Shown: piece by piece, positions 1-5,642 of the stretch
Position numbering within the stretch: position 1 is the stretch's first letter
How the letters are laid out: each line of letters begins with the position of its first letter
DNA from: Chloroflexota bacterium
GTDB taxonomy: Bacteria; Chloroflexota; Anaerolineae; B4-G1; SLSP01
Direction: 5' to 3'
Assembly (NCBI GenBank): GCA_009908585.1
Contig: JAAAOZ010000228.1
Coordinates: 1-9,501 of the forward strand
Length of the DNA: 9,501 bases
Notes under the pieces: generated by a model
What the model was told of the DNA's origin: nothing
The model's input: the letters and a program-made list of their open reading frames with translations, nothing else
Databases searched by the model: none
Program-made: the position numbers and the translations under genes

Positions 1-1108
1 CGGCCTTCACCTGCTCTAAAACGCCCTTCTCCAGAAGGCCGAAGATCACCAGCGTGAGCACCTTGTTGAGCGGCATCTCCATAATAATTGCCGCCTCCGG
101 CGCCGTCAGACCGCGCTTGATGCCGCCGCCCTCGACCTCCGCAATCGCCGGCAGGTAGGTGCGCTTTTTTCGCTTGCCCATGCGCTTCCGCAATGTGGTC
201 TCGTTGAAGATGACGAGCACAATCAGGAGCGGGATGCTGAAGAGCACCATCAGCGGGCCGATGACAAAGACGAAGATCGCGCCGCCCAGCAGCAGGACGT
301 AAACCGTGCAGCCGGTGCCGCCGGTGAATCGGAAGAAGAGGAAGCTGAGGAGGGCAACGTTGAACACGCCTAACATCAGGTAGATCATCGGGTTATCGGT
401 GAGCCATTTGTTGGTGAGCTGGAAGATGTTCATCTCAATGACGTTCTGCATCACGCGCTTGGGGAAGGAGACGCCGACCAGATGTTCCTTCGTGATCTTG
501 GTCTCCGGCCATTCCCAAATCGCGACGACGCGATCGTCAAAGATTACCTTGTTGGTAAATTCTTGTTTCTGATAGACGACCTCATCCGGCTCGACGCCTT
601 CGGGGATGTGGATGGCCAGTTGGAGATGCGTCGTGCCTTGTACCAACTCGCTATCGAACCACGTGGGCGTGATCTGAAGCGAGGCTTGCTCTTTATCCGT
701 TGTGTCCTGATAGACCATGTTGGGCATCGTGAACTCGAAGTGGAGCGTGCCCTGCTCGCCGCGGCCGATCTCCTGGTCGTCGAGATGTACCTCCACGCCG
801 GTATCGATGTACTCAGATGTGCGGATGTCGGTTAACGGAACGCCATCGATGGAGGCGCTCATATTGCTGATGTCGTAATTATCATTGGGCGTCCCGATGT
901 CCACTATGTCAATTGGGGAGCCGTAGTTATCGAAAGTAATGTCGTAGACGATGCGAATGGAGGCGTCGGGCTGGACGTAGACCTGCATCTGCATCTGGGG
1001 GACGGCGAAGCTGTAGCTTTGCGCCAGCGTGGGATTTCCAACTAGGGTGAGCAGTAGCACAATCACCGGGATGAGCGCGATGCGTCGTAAGGTCTTCTTC
1101 ATCTTCAT
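1..1108 (-). CDS. DUF2207-like secreted/membrane protein, C-terminus outside window
   Basis: I translated this frame directly; it is open for 369 codons to base 2 with no stop, so the C-terminus lies left of the window. Residues 1-29 form a signal peptide (basic MKMKK start, hydrophobic core, cleavage near TLA|QS). Residues about 31-235 are a beta-rich extracytoplasmic domain. TM segments lie at about 240-260 and 266-302 (one long or two close helices). A basic stretch (RKRMGKRKKR) follows, then a cytosolic winged-helix-like segment (GLTAPEAAIIMEMPLNKV..., 333-365) of the kind seen in DUF2207 proteins. The start overlaps the stop of the upstream pseudo-radical-SAM gene (ATGA), with AGGAGG 6 nt before it, which implies translational coupling. 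The function of the DUF2207 family is unknown. The context suggests that it works with, or is modified by, the radical SAM pair. I am sure of the gene and moderately sure of the family. Confidence 0.8.
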   Translation of the reverse strand, partial: MKMKKTLRRIALIPVIVLLLTLVGNPTLAQSYSFAVPQMQMQVYVQPDASIRIVYDITFDNYGSPIDIVDIGTPNDNYDISNMSASIDGVPLTDIRTSEYIDTGVEVHLDDQEIGRGEQGTLHFEFTMPNMVYQDTTDKEQASLQITPTWFDSELVQGTTHLQLAIHIPEGVEPDEVVYQKQEFTNKVIFDDRVVAIWEWPETKITKEHLVGVSFPKRVMQNVIEMNIFQLTNKWLTDNPMIYLMLGVFNVALLSFLFFRFTGGTGCTVYVLLLGGAIFVFVIGPLMVLFSIPLLIVLVIFNETTLRKRMGKRKKRTYLPAIAEVEGGGIKRGLTAPEAAIIMEMPLNKVLTLVIFGLLEKGVLEQVKA

Positions 1109-2451
1109 TCGGCGCCTCCTGTCTGCGCGTCAGATTCACCTTCTGGATGCTCCGTATCCATCGTCGGGATTTGGAGATCTGCCGGGTTGGGATACTCGAA
1201 CTGCTGTTCATTGTACGTCAGGGGCGGCGCGACCTTTTCGCGGTAGATGCGGAAGGCCTCGTGCTGCCAGATGGTCTTCCAATCGTCCTTTAGAATGTTG
1301 CCGACGCTCTGAATCGGGCCGCGCGAGGGGATGATCTCGCCGTTCGGTTCGACGCGCACCGCCGTATCCTCGGCGCAGCGTGGCCCTTGACGGACCTGCG
1401 CGGCCAGCGGGATTTCGGGTCGGCGTGGCATCGGCGGCACCCAGAGGAAGCGCATCTGCGTCCGCGTCGCGGCCTCCTCCACGCGCGCCTCGAGTTGCGG
1501 GAGCGCGGCCATGGCGAGCGCCTCGCTTTCGTCTGACGGTGATCCCTCGGTGAGGACGTAGGCCACGAAGGCGATATTGTCCACGCCTAACTTGGCCATC
1601 TCCTCGACGGTCGCCTTCAACTCCTGCGCGGTGCGTTGGGTGAGCGGCATCTCGGCGATGGCGCAGATCTCGTGGGCCTCCAGCCAGTCGAAGAGGTCGG
1701 TGGCCGCCGCGTGATCGCCCTCTCCGCAGAGCGCGTCGTGCAGCGCCGGATCGGTGGCCGCGTAGAGTACGGTCACGTGATCCACGCCCGCCATCATCAC
1801 ATCTTGGAGCAGATCCTCCTCCCAGAGATCGGTCGCGCGGCCTCGCACGCCGGCGATCATCCCCAGATCCTCCGCTAACTCGATGGCGCGGATCAAATCG
1901 CCGCGCTCGAACTCCTCTGGCACCAGGACAGTGATGTTGGGGATGCCCACCTCCCAGAGCCGACGCAGCAGCGGCGACATTCGGGTGGGGTCCGCCAGCG
2001 GCACGGTGGCCTGGAGCGGCGCGATCAACTGTGCTTCGTAGGGCGAGAAGGCGGCGTCGTTGAGCGTGAAGAGCGGGTAGGCGTCGTGGGGATGGGTGAT
2101 CTGCCGGATGAGGCCGGTGACCTGCGCGATGTCCGCGCGCATCTGTCCCTCGGCGCCGCCCTCGAAGTAGGAGCGCAGGCGGTCGAGGATCTTAGCTTCG
2201 TCATGGCCCTCCAGTAGCCCCTTGGCGATCACGGCGCCGCTGGGGGAGAGTTGGGCGGCCGCCGCCGCGTTGGCGATCAACAGGCCGCTGCCATCGCGCT
2301 CGACCCGCAGATGGAAGCGCGTGTACATCCCGTCGGCCTCCTCCATCGCGTGATAGAGGCCGGGTTCGATGGGCGGCGCGTTCTTCAGTTCGTCGCGCTC
2401 GGTGACGAAGATACGCTCCCACAAATCTTTGATTAGTTCTTGAATGTTCAT
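1105..2451 (-). CDS. Catalytically dead radical SAM/SPASM paralog with N-terminal PqqD-like domain
   Basis: 448 aa. Residues about 47-118 are PqqD/RRE-like, with the same EPGLY lead-in and length as the next gene upstream. The rest aligns with that gene's radical SAM and SPASM parts: SPY (136-138) matches TPY, MRFLW (333-337) is identical, VEPNGEIIP (367-375) matches IEPNGDVIP, and GNIL..DW..IW...FR..R (384-403) is shared. Every cofactor motif is lost. The CX3CX2C cysteines align with Ala148, Leu152 and Pro155, GGEP is VPEE (177-180), and the C-terminal CX2CX5CX3C block is absent. Only C242, C263 and C359 remain, so [4Fe-4S]/SAM chemistry is not expected. The frame is intact over 448 codons with a good ribosome site, so it is a maintained pseudoenzyme and not a decayed gene. 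A partner, scaffold or substrate-binding role beside the active enzyme is inferred. The start at 2451 is chosen over upstream in-frame codons because AGGAGG lies 10 nt before it and longer versions would overlap the upstream gene. Confidence 0.85.
   Translation of the reverse strand: MNIQELIKDLWERIFVTERDELKNAPPIEPGLYHAMEEADGMYTRFHLRVERDGSGLLIANAAAAAQLSPSGAVIAKGLLEGHDEAKILDRLRSYFEGGAEGQMRADIAQVTGLIRQITHPHDAYPLFTLNDAAFSPYEAQLIAPLQATVPLADPTRMSPLLRRLWEVGIPNITVLVPEEFERGDLIRAIELAEDLGMIAGVRGRATDLWEEDLLQDVMMAGVDHVTVLYAATDPALHDALCGEGDHAAATDLFDWLEAHEICAIAEMPLTQRTAQELKATVEEMAKLGVDNIAFVAYVLTEGSPSDESEALAMAALPQLEARVEEAATRTQMRFLWVPPMPRRPEIPLAAQVRQGPRCAEDTAVRVEPNGEIIPSRGPIQSVGNILKDDWKTIWQHEAFRIYREKVAPPLTYNEQQFEYPNPADLQIPTMDTEHPEGESDAQTGGAE
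1115..1120 (-). promoter_or_regulatory. Shine-Dalgarno of the DUF2207-like gene
   Basis: AGGAGG on the minus strand, 6 nt before the ATG at 1108-1106. It lies inside the last codons of the upstream gene and fixes the start that overlaps that gene's TGA. Confidence 0.8.
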
Positions 2452-2461
2452 ATAAAAACTC

Positions 2462-2467
2462 CCTCCT
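2462..2467 (-). promoter_or_regulatory. Shine-Dalgarno deciding the pseudo-radical-SAM start
   Basis: AGGAGG on the minus strand, 10 nt before the ATG at 2451-2449, in the 20-bp gap after the upstream TAA (2474-2472). It argues against the longer in-frame open stretch that runs into the upstream gene. Confidence 0.75.
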
Positions 2468-2471
2468 GAAT

Positions 2472-3941
2472 TTATGATTGGACGGCCTGCGTTGCTTGCG
2501 GAACGCGCGCGCCGGCCCGACCGCAGCCCCGTTCGGGCGCGCCGATCTGCTGCGCCTCGCGCTCCAATCGGCAGCCGCCGCCGCACATCGGCAGATCGGG
2601 GCAATCCCAGCATTTGCGGGGCAAGCCCGCCGCCTCCGGGTCCTCCTCGCGATCTCGGAAGCTGCGGAAGAGCGCGCTGTTCCAAATCTCGTCCCATGGA
2701 TCGGTGAGGATGTTGCCCGCCGTGACGTAATAGGATTGGCAAGGGATGACGTCGCCGTTCGGCTCGATGCACATTGAGTATTCGGCGGCGTTGCAGCGCT
2801 TGGGATCAAGCCCCAATTCAACCGGCGAGAAGCGACAGTACTCCGTCACCGTGTACCAGAGGAAACGCATCCCCAGCGCCTCGGCGCGCTCGTGCACCCG
2901 GATCAGCAGCGGCGCCATCTCCTCGGCGGGGATCGCGTCCGGCGCCGAGAGGCCGCCGCCGGCATAGATCATCCCGTTCATCGCGAAGGTTCGCACTCCC
3001 AGATCGTGCATAAAATCGACGACCTCCACGGCGTGCGCCTGATTTTGGCGGGTTAGCGTGGTGTTGGTGATCGTGTGGATACCACTCTCAAGTGCGTTCT
3101 CGATCCCCTGGACGGTCTCCGCGAAGGCCTGCGATCCCGGCAGTCCGACCATCGCATTGTGCTCCGCTGCCCGGCACGACTCCAGCGTGATCTGCACGTG
3201 ATTGAGGCCCGCCTCGGCCAACGTTGACATCAAATCGGGCCGCGCCAGCCGCCGCCCGTTGGTGTTCATCCCCACGATCTGCCCCTGCGCATCGGCGTAG
3301 CGGATGATCTCCGGTAGGTCGGGATGCAGCGTCGGCTCACCGCCGGTGAGGATCACGTGCGGGACGCCGATTTCGTTCAGCTTGTCGAAAACGCGGCGCC
3401 AATCCTCTAAGGAGAGCGTGGACATCGCGAAGCGCTCGGCGGGATTGTAGCAATGAGGGCAGGCGTTGTTGCAGGCGTAGGTGAGCGCCACATCGACCTT
3501 GTAGGGGGTGTTCGCGGGCGCGCTGAAGAGCGGGCGAAAATCCACCCGGTCGGCGACCGCGCAGATGCGACAGCCGCCCTCCGGGGCGCGCAGCGTCGCC
3601 ACCATCTCGTGGATCTTGGTCACGTCGCTCGCCAATTGTGCATCGTCCCCATCCAAATCAGCGTAGCGCTGGGCCATCCGGGCGCGCGCCTCCGCCGCCG
3701 GCACCTCATCCAAGGCCAACTTGGCGATCTCGGTGGCCGTGGCGTTGAGATGGATGACGTCGGTGACATCGATGAAGAGCGCGCCGTGACCCTCCGGCTG
3801 GACGCGCAGGTGGATGCGCCTCTCGCCCTCCTCCGGCGTGATCCGATAGGTGTAGAGGCCCGGCTCCGGCGGGGATGGCGCGGGTTCAAGCCACGACTGC
3901 ACCTCCGCTCGCAAGCGTGCCCACCAAGGATGTGTGTTCAT
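2472..3941 (-). CDS. Radical SAM/SPASM maturase with N-terminal PqqD/RRE-like domain
   Basis: 489 aa. Residues about 41-117 resemble PqqD, the RiPP recognition element that binds a precursor leader (VIHLNATATEIAKLAL, then MAQRYADLDGDDAQLASDV). A CXXC (C124, C127) sits in the linker. The radical SAM core has CX3CX2C at C157/C161/C164 for the [4Fe-4S] cluster and the SAM motif GGEP at 200-203. The SPASM region is complete: C383-X12-G396-X4-C401, C444-X2-C447-X5-C453-X3-C457, then C473. Such enzymes (PqqE, AnSME and relatives) bind auxiliary clusters and modify peptides or proteins by radical chemistry in the cytosol. It lies 24 bp after the zinc-ribbon gene and 20 bp before its degenerate paralog. 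The ribosome site before ATG 3941 is weak (AGGG, 4 nt). The substrate is unknown. I am very sure of the enzyme class; an RRE role for the N-terminus is likely. Confidence 0.93.
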   Translation of the reverse strand: MNTHPWWARLRAEVQSWLEPAPSPPEPGLYTYRITPEEGERRIHLRVQPEGHGALFIDVTDVIHLNATATEIAKLALDEVPAAEARARMAQRYADLDGDDAQLASDVTKIHEMVATLRAPEGGCRICAVADRVDFRPLFSAPANTPYKVDVALTYACNNACPHCYNPAERFAMSTLSLEDWRRVFDKLNEIGVPHVILTGGEPTLHPDLPEIIRYADAQGQIVGMNTNGRRLARPDLMSTLAEAGLNHVQITLESCRAAEHNAMVGLPGSQAFAETVQGIENALESGIHTITNTTLTRQNQAHAVEVVDFMHDLGVRTFAMNGMIYAGGGLSAPDAIPAEEMAPLLIRVHERAEALGMRFLWYTVTEYCRFSPVELGLDPKRCNAAEYSMCIEPNGDVIPCQSYYVTAGNILTDPWDEIWNSALFRSFRDREEDPEAAGLPRKCWDCPDLPMCGGGCRLEREAQQIGAPERGCGRAGARVPQATQAVQS

Positions 3942-3965
3942 TCTACCCTGAAATCGGCTCTGAAA

Positions 3966-4307
3966 CTACCACTTGGGCGCTTCTTCGATCTGGTAGGTCG
4001 CGCCACAGTAGGGGCAATTGACAAAAATCGCGCCGGCCTTGACCTCCAGCGCGTCCCGATCCAACGTGCCGCCGCAATTGCGGCACTTCATCTGCTCCAG
4101 ATTGACATCGCCGGAGAGGTCGATCTTCTGGATCATCGTCGTCTCCGTCTTTTGCGGTCGCACCTGCGTCAGGTAGATCAGCCCGCCGGCGCCAATCATC
4201 AAAATGACCCCTACGACGACTGTGATCCATTGCCCCTGCGCGCCGACGATGAACATCACGCCGAAGAAACCCAGCACCGCCGCGATCAGATAGGTCACAA
4301 GTTTCAT
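3966..4307 (-). CDS. Two-TM zinc-ribbon membrane protein
   Basis: 113 aa. Two hydrophobic helices span residues about 3-22 and 27-47. A charged linker follows, then a four-cysteine zinc ribbon: CRNC (C75, C78) and CPYC (C98, C101), separated by 19 residues, ending in IEEAPKW. The CXXC pairs followed by G (CGG, CGA) are typical of rubredoxin-like knuckles. ATG 4307 is preceded by AGGAG at 7 nt, and the stop lies 24 bp before the radical SAM gene. It is the first clear gene of the operon. I do not recognise a named family. It could be a membrane anchor or adaptor for the maturation proteins, or itself a substrate. The ribbon side of the membrane is uncertain, though the two-helix hairpin suggests that both ends face the same side. 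Confidence 0.82.
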   Translation of the reverse strand: MKLVTYLIAAVLGFFGVMFIVGAQGQWITVVVGVILMIGAGGLIYLTQVRPQKTETTMIQKIDLSGDVNLEQMKCRNCGGTLDRDALEVKAGAIFVNCPYCGATYQIEEAPKW

Positions 4308-4588
4308 ATTCGCACTCCTGGTTGTTTTAGAGTTACATTATGTACTACGCTATTAGGAATCGGAAGTTGCTCAGGGAATTCGAAGTAGATCGACTGGGAA
4401 AATTGCCTTAGTTGCGCCAGAGCGTCCTTACCCAAGTTCAAGGCAAACGAAGTTGGGTTGATGTGGGCGATAAATTCCTTAGTGTGCAACCTCGTGGATC
4501 GTAGATACCTCAGAACTGCTTCGTTTGCCCGCTCAGGGGAGGATGATGCGCTAACTGTAAGACATAGTACAATAGCTTCGATAAAAAA
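4304..4588 (-). other. Unassigned stop-free stretch upstream of the zinc-ribbon gene
   Basis: A minus-strand frame stays open for 94 codons after a TGA at 4591-4589. It ends in a TGA that overlaps the zinc-ribbon ATG (ATGA). Its translation looks protein-like (for example LHTKEFIAHINPTSFALNLG) but contains no ATG or GTG, only a TTG at 4489 without a properly spaced ribosome site. It may be the 3' remnant of a lost gene, a coupled leader ORF with an unusual start, or chance. I do not recognise a family. Confidence 0.25.
4315..4319 (-). promoter_or_regulatory. Shine-Dalgarno of the zinc-ribbon gene
   Basis: AGGAG on the minus strand, 7 nt before ATG 4307-4305. It supports that start as the first well-defined coding start of the operon. 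Confidence 0.7.
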
Positions 4589-4592
4589 TCAA
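4564..4592 (-). promoter_or_regulatory. Candidate promoter for the radical SAM operon
   Basis: On the minus strand, TTGATT (4592-4587), a 17-bp spacer, then TACTAT (4569-4564). Each hexamer matches the sigma-70 consensus at 4 of 6 positions. Transcription would start near 4557 and leave a leader of about 250 nt before the zinc-ribbon gene, across the unassigned open stretch. The spacing is good but the hexamers are moderate. Confidence 0.4.
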
Positions 4593-4612
4593 ACCTGATG
4601 GGCGGGGGGTGC

Positions 4613-4620
4613 CTCGCGAG
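4613..4620. repeat. Perfect 8-bp palindrome
   Basis: CTCGCGAG, self-complementary, just outside the left arm of the large inverted repeat. It could be a protein-binding site or chance in a palindrome-rich stretch. Confidence 0.35.
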
Positions 4621-4623
4621 CTG

Positions 4624-4725
4624 CTCTTAGGCCGTTCCAAGAAAATAAGTCTCCCAAAAACGGTCAGTTTTCTGAGGAGAAAGCAGCAGGTTTGGGAGGT
4701 TTTAATTTCTGGAACTACCTTAGAG
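4624..4725. repeat. Long imperfect inverted repeat (102 nt, equal 35-nt arms)
   Basis: Arm 4624-4658 pairs with arm 4691-4725. From the outside in: CTCT/AGAG, AGG/CCT, GTTCCA/TGGAAC, GAAA/TTTC, then CTCCCAAA/TTTGGGAG next to two G-T wobbles. By hand I count about 29 paired positions of 35. The 32-nt apical region holds a small stem, TCAG-TTTT-CTGA (4664-4675). No coding frame explains it. It could be a MITE/REP-like palindromic element, a structured RNA, or an operator or terminator region between divergent units. I see no clear target-site duplication. Confidence 0.65.
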
Positions 4726-4742
4726 ACACCTTCGCTTTGGTG

Positions 4743-4755
4743 ACTTTCGTAAAGT
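4743..4755. repeat. Small hairpin between the larger structures
   Basis: ACTTT-CGT-AAAGT, a perfect 5-bp stem with a 3-nt loop. It is short and could be chance, but it stands in line between the 102-nt inverted repeat and the branched element. Confidence 0.3.
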
Positions 4756-4774
4756 GTTGTAGAATGAAGGTGAT

Positions 4775-4861
4775 AAAAGCTCCAAGCCCTCGTCCCCGAG
4801 GGCGTCTGAGTAGATCAAATGTGCTTTTAAAACGTCCCCGAGACGGGGACTGAGAGCTTTT
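4775..4861. repeat. Branched inverted-repeat element: outer stem with two 7-bp hairpins
   Basis: The outer stem AAAAGCTC (4775-4782) / GAGCTTTT (4854-4861) encloses two perfect hairpins. One is GCCCTCG-TCCC-CGAGGGC (4786-4803); the other is GTCCCCG-AGA-CGGGGAC (4834-4850). The 10-mer CGTCCCCGAG occurs in both (4791-4800 and 4833-4842). On the plus strand the last hairpin is followed 7 nt later by a T run (4858-4863), so it might also act as a terminator or attenuator ahead of the plus-strand genes. Whether it is transcribed is unknown. Confidence 0.55.
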
Positions 4862-4934
4862 TTGAGATGCTTGTGAAAATTCGCTCGCAAAACTAAACTT
4901 ATACGATTGAATCTCATTATGCATTGGCTTTATC

Positions 4935-4939
4935 GGAGG
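4935..4939 (+). promoter_or_regulatory. Shine-Dalgarno before the short upstream ORF
   Basis: GGAGG, 6 nt before ATG 4946. It is the best ribosome site in the region, whereas the downstream gene at 5021 has none. Confidence 0.55.
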
Positions 4940-4945
4940 TTCTGA

Positions 4946-5017
4946 ATGTATCTCAATCAGCTTTTGCAGGGTTTAGCCACCTGTATTGTAATGATCCCAG
5001 CCCGGCCAATTGTGTGA
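4946..5017 (+). CDS. Possible 23-aa leader ORF upstream of the PH-like membrane protein
   Basis: ATG with a well-spaced GGAGG, 23 codons, then TGA. It begins MYLNQLLQGL and ends IPARPIV, a hydrophobic middle with few charges. The stop is in the same frame as the next gene and one codon (ACC) separates it from ATG 5021. Ribosomes ending here could restart on the larger gene, which has no ribosome site of its own. It could be a translation-coupling leader or part of an N-terminal extension reached by TGA readthrough. A candidate promoter inside it (4964-4992) would produce transcripts that lack it. Confidence 0.4.
   Translation: MYLNQLLQGLATCIVMIPARPIV
4964..4992 (+). promoter_or_regulatory. 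Candidate promoter for the PH-like membrane protein
   Basis: TTGCAG (4964-4969), 17-bp spacer, TGTAAT (4987-4992), with a start expected near 4999 and a 5' UTR of about 20 nt. The -10 matches 5 of 6 positions and the -35 is weaker. It competes with the idea that the leader ORF at 4946 is always part of the message. Confidence 0.4.
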
Positions 5018-5020
5018 ACC

Positions 5021-5512
5021 ATGACCAAATACAAATTCTATTCCGATTTTATCACAAAATATGCCGGCAACATCCTGCGGCTCCAGCTCAAAGCGTGGGC
5101 GTGGATGCCTCTCCTCGGCGGTTTGATGATCATGGCGCTGTTCGGCTATGGCCTGATCATCGACCCGGCGCCGCCGGTGACCGCCATCGTTTTGACGCTG
5201 GCCGGATTGGGCCTCGTGCTGTGGGGCGTGCACACCTACTTCACCACCTGGACGTTTGATCGTCTGCGCGGTGTGGCCGTGCATCGTCGGCCTGGATTGC
5301 CGGAGAAAACCTACGACTTGGATGACATCGTCGCGGTTCACCTGGACACGCGCAACTTGCCCCACAAGGGCCGCGTGCGCGAGGAATACCGCGTTGTGTT
5401 GGAGATGGCGGACGCAACCTACGTCCCGTTGAGTCCCTACGGAGGGCGCGATCCTCAAATCGAGGCCCAGTTGGCCCTGCGCGAGTTCCTGGATCTGGAA
5501 GAGAATCCGTAA
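5021..5512 (+). CDS. Small membrane protein with two TM helices and a PH-like cytosolic domain
   Basis: 163 aa. An amphipathic N-terminus (1-25) precedes two hydrophobic helices at about 26-47 and 52-71 with a short loop (DPAPP). A soluble region of about 90 residues follows: a Trp-Phe-rich strand (TTWTFDRLRGVAVHRR), a turn, YDLDDIVAVHL, a strand EEYRVVLEM, and a closing helix (IEAQLALREFLDL). This order of strands and a final helix, including the ydLddIvaV pattern, is typical of small membrane-anchored bacterial PH-like domains. The role is unknown. No Shine-Dalgarno precedes ATG 5021, and the same frame has a TGA just two codons upstream that ends a short ORF. I am sure that it is a gene; the fold assignment is tentative. 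Confidence 0.78.
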   Translation: MTKYKFYSDFITKYAGNILRLQLKAWAWMPLLGGLMIMALFGYGLIIDPAPPVTAIVLTLAGLGLVLWGVHTYFTTWTFDRLRGVAVHRRPGLPEKTYDLDDIVAVHLDTRNLPHKGRVREEYRVVLEMADATYVPLSPYGGRDPQIEAQLALREFLDLEENP

Positions 5513-5519
5513 CACCAGA

Positions 5520-5548
5520 TTGAAAGCCCGCTCATCCTGGCATAGAAT
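5520..5548 (+). promoter_or_regulatory. Promoter for the DUF2079 gene and its leader ORF
   Basis: TTGAAA (5520-5525), exactly 17 bp, TAGAAT (5543-5548). Start of transcription is expected near 5555. The 5' UTR holds a small hairpin (TCTGA-N5-TCAGA, 5565-5579) just before the AGGAG at 5586-5590. Confidence 0.6.
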
Positions 5549-5585
5549 AGAATTAGATGACACATCTGATGAACTCAGAATAAAC

Positions 5586-5590
5586 AGGAG
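5586..5590 (+). promoter_or_regulatory. Shine-Dalgarno before the 15-codon leader ORF
   Basis: AGGAG, 4 nt before ATG 5595. This is the only good ribosome site ahead of the DUF2079 gene, and it serves the leader ORF, not the main start. Confidence 0.5.
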
Positions 5591-5594
5591 AAAG

Positions 5595-5642
5595 ATGGCG
5601 CTAATCAAGCGGGAAGTTAGTATGATGTCACGCTTCGCATGA
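5595..5642 (+). CDS. Possible 15-aa leader ORF overlapping the DUF2079 start
   Basis: ATG after AGGAG, encoding MALIKREVSMMSRFA, with its TGA (5640-5642) overlapping ATG 5639 of the large gene as ATGA. The DUF2079 start has no ribosome site, so translation of the large protein may depend on termination-reinitiation from this leader. The peptide itself is unlikely to have a function. The alternative is chance: the ORF is short, but the spacing of the Shine-Dalgarno and the exact stop-start overlap fit coupling. Confidence 0.4.
   Translation: MALIKREVSMMSRFA

Noticed and set aside
2452..2772. In-frame upstream extension of the pseudo-radical-SAM protein
   Set aside because: It would overlap the upstream gene's SPASM region by 300 bp in another frame. 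The extension is Arg-rich out-of-frame-like sequence, and a strong AGGAGG precedes the internal ATG at 2451.
3453..4388. Long plus-strand open frame across the radical SAM N-terminus and zinc-ribbon gene
   Set aside because: It crosses two well-supported minus-strand genes and their junction, and its translation is Arg/His/Asp-rich antisense-type sequence.
4775..4850. CRISPR-like repeats (GTCCCCGAGACGGGGAC core and a second CGTCCCCGAG)
   Set aside because: Only two partial copies, 42 bp apart start to start, with different flanks. That is too short for a repeat-spacer unit and there are no cas genes. The inverted-repeat explanation is better.
4715..4924. Minus-strand 65-69 codon open frames
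   Set aside because: No ribosome site, low-complexity Ser/Arg composition, and they run through the hairpins of the branched element.
5492..5520. ATCTGG...CCAGAT inverted repeat at the end of the PH-like gene as a terminator
   Set aside because: A 6-bp stem with a 17-nt loop, partly inside coding sequence, with no T run after it, and it abuts a promoter.
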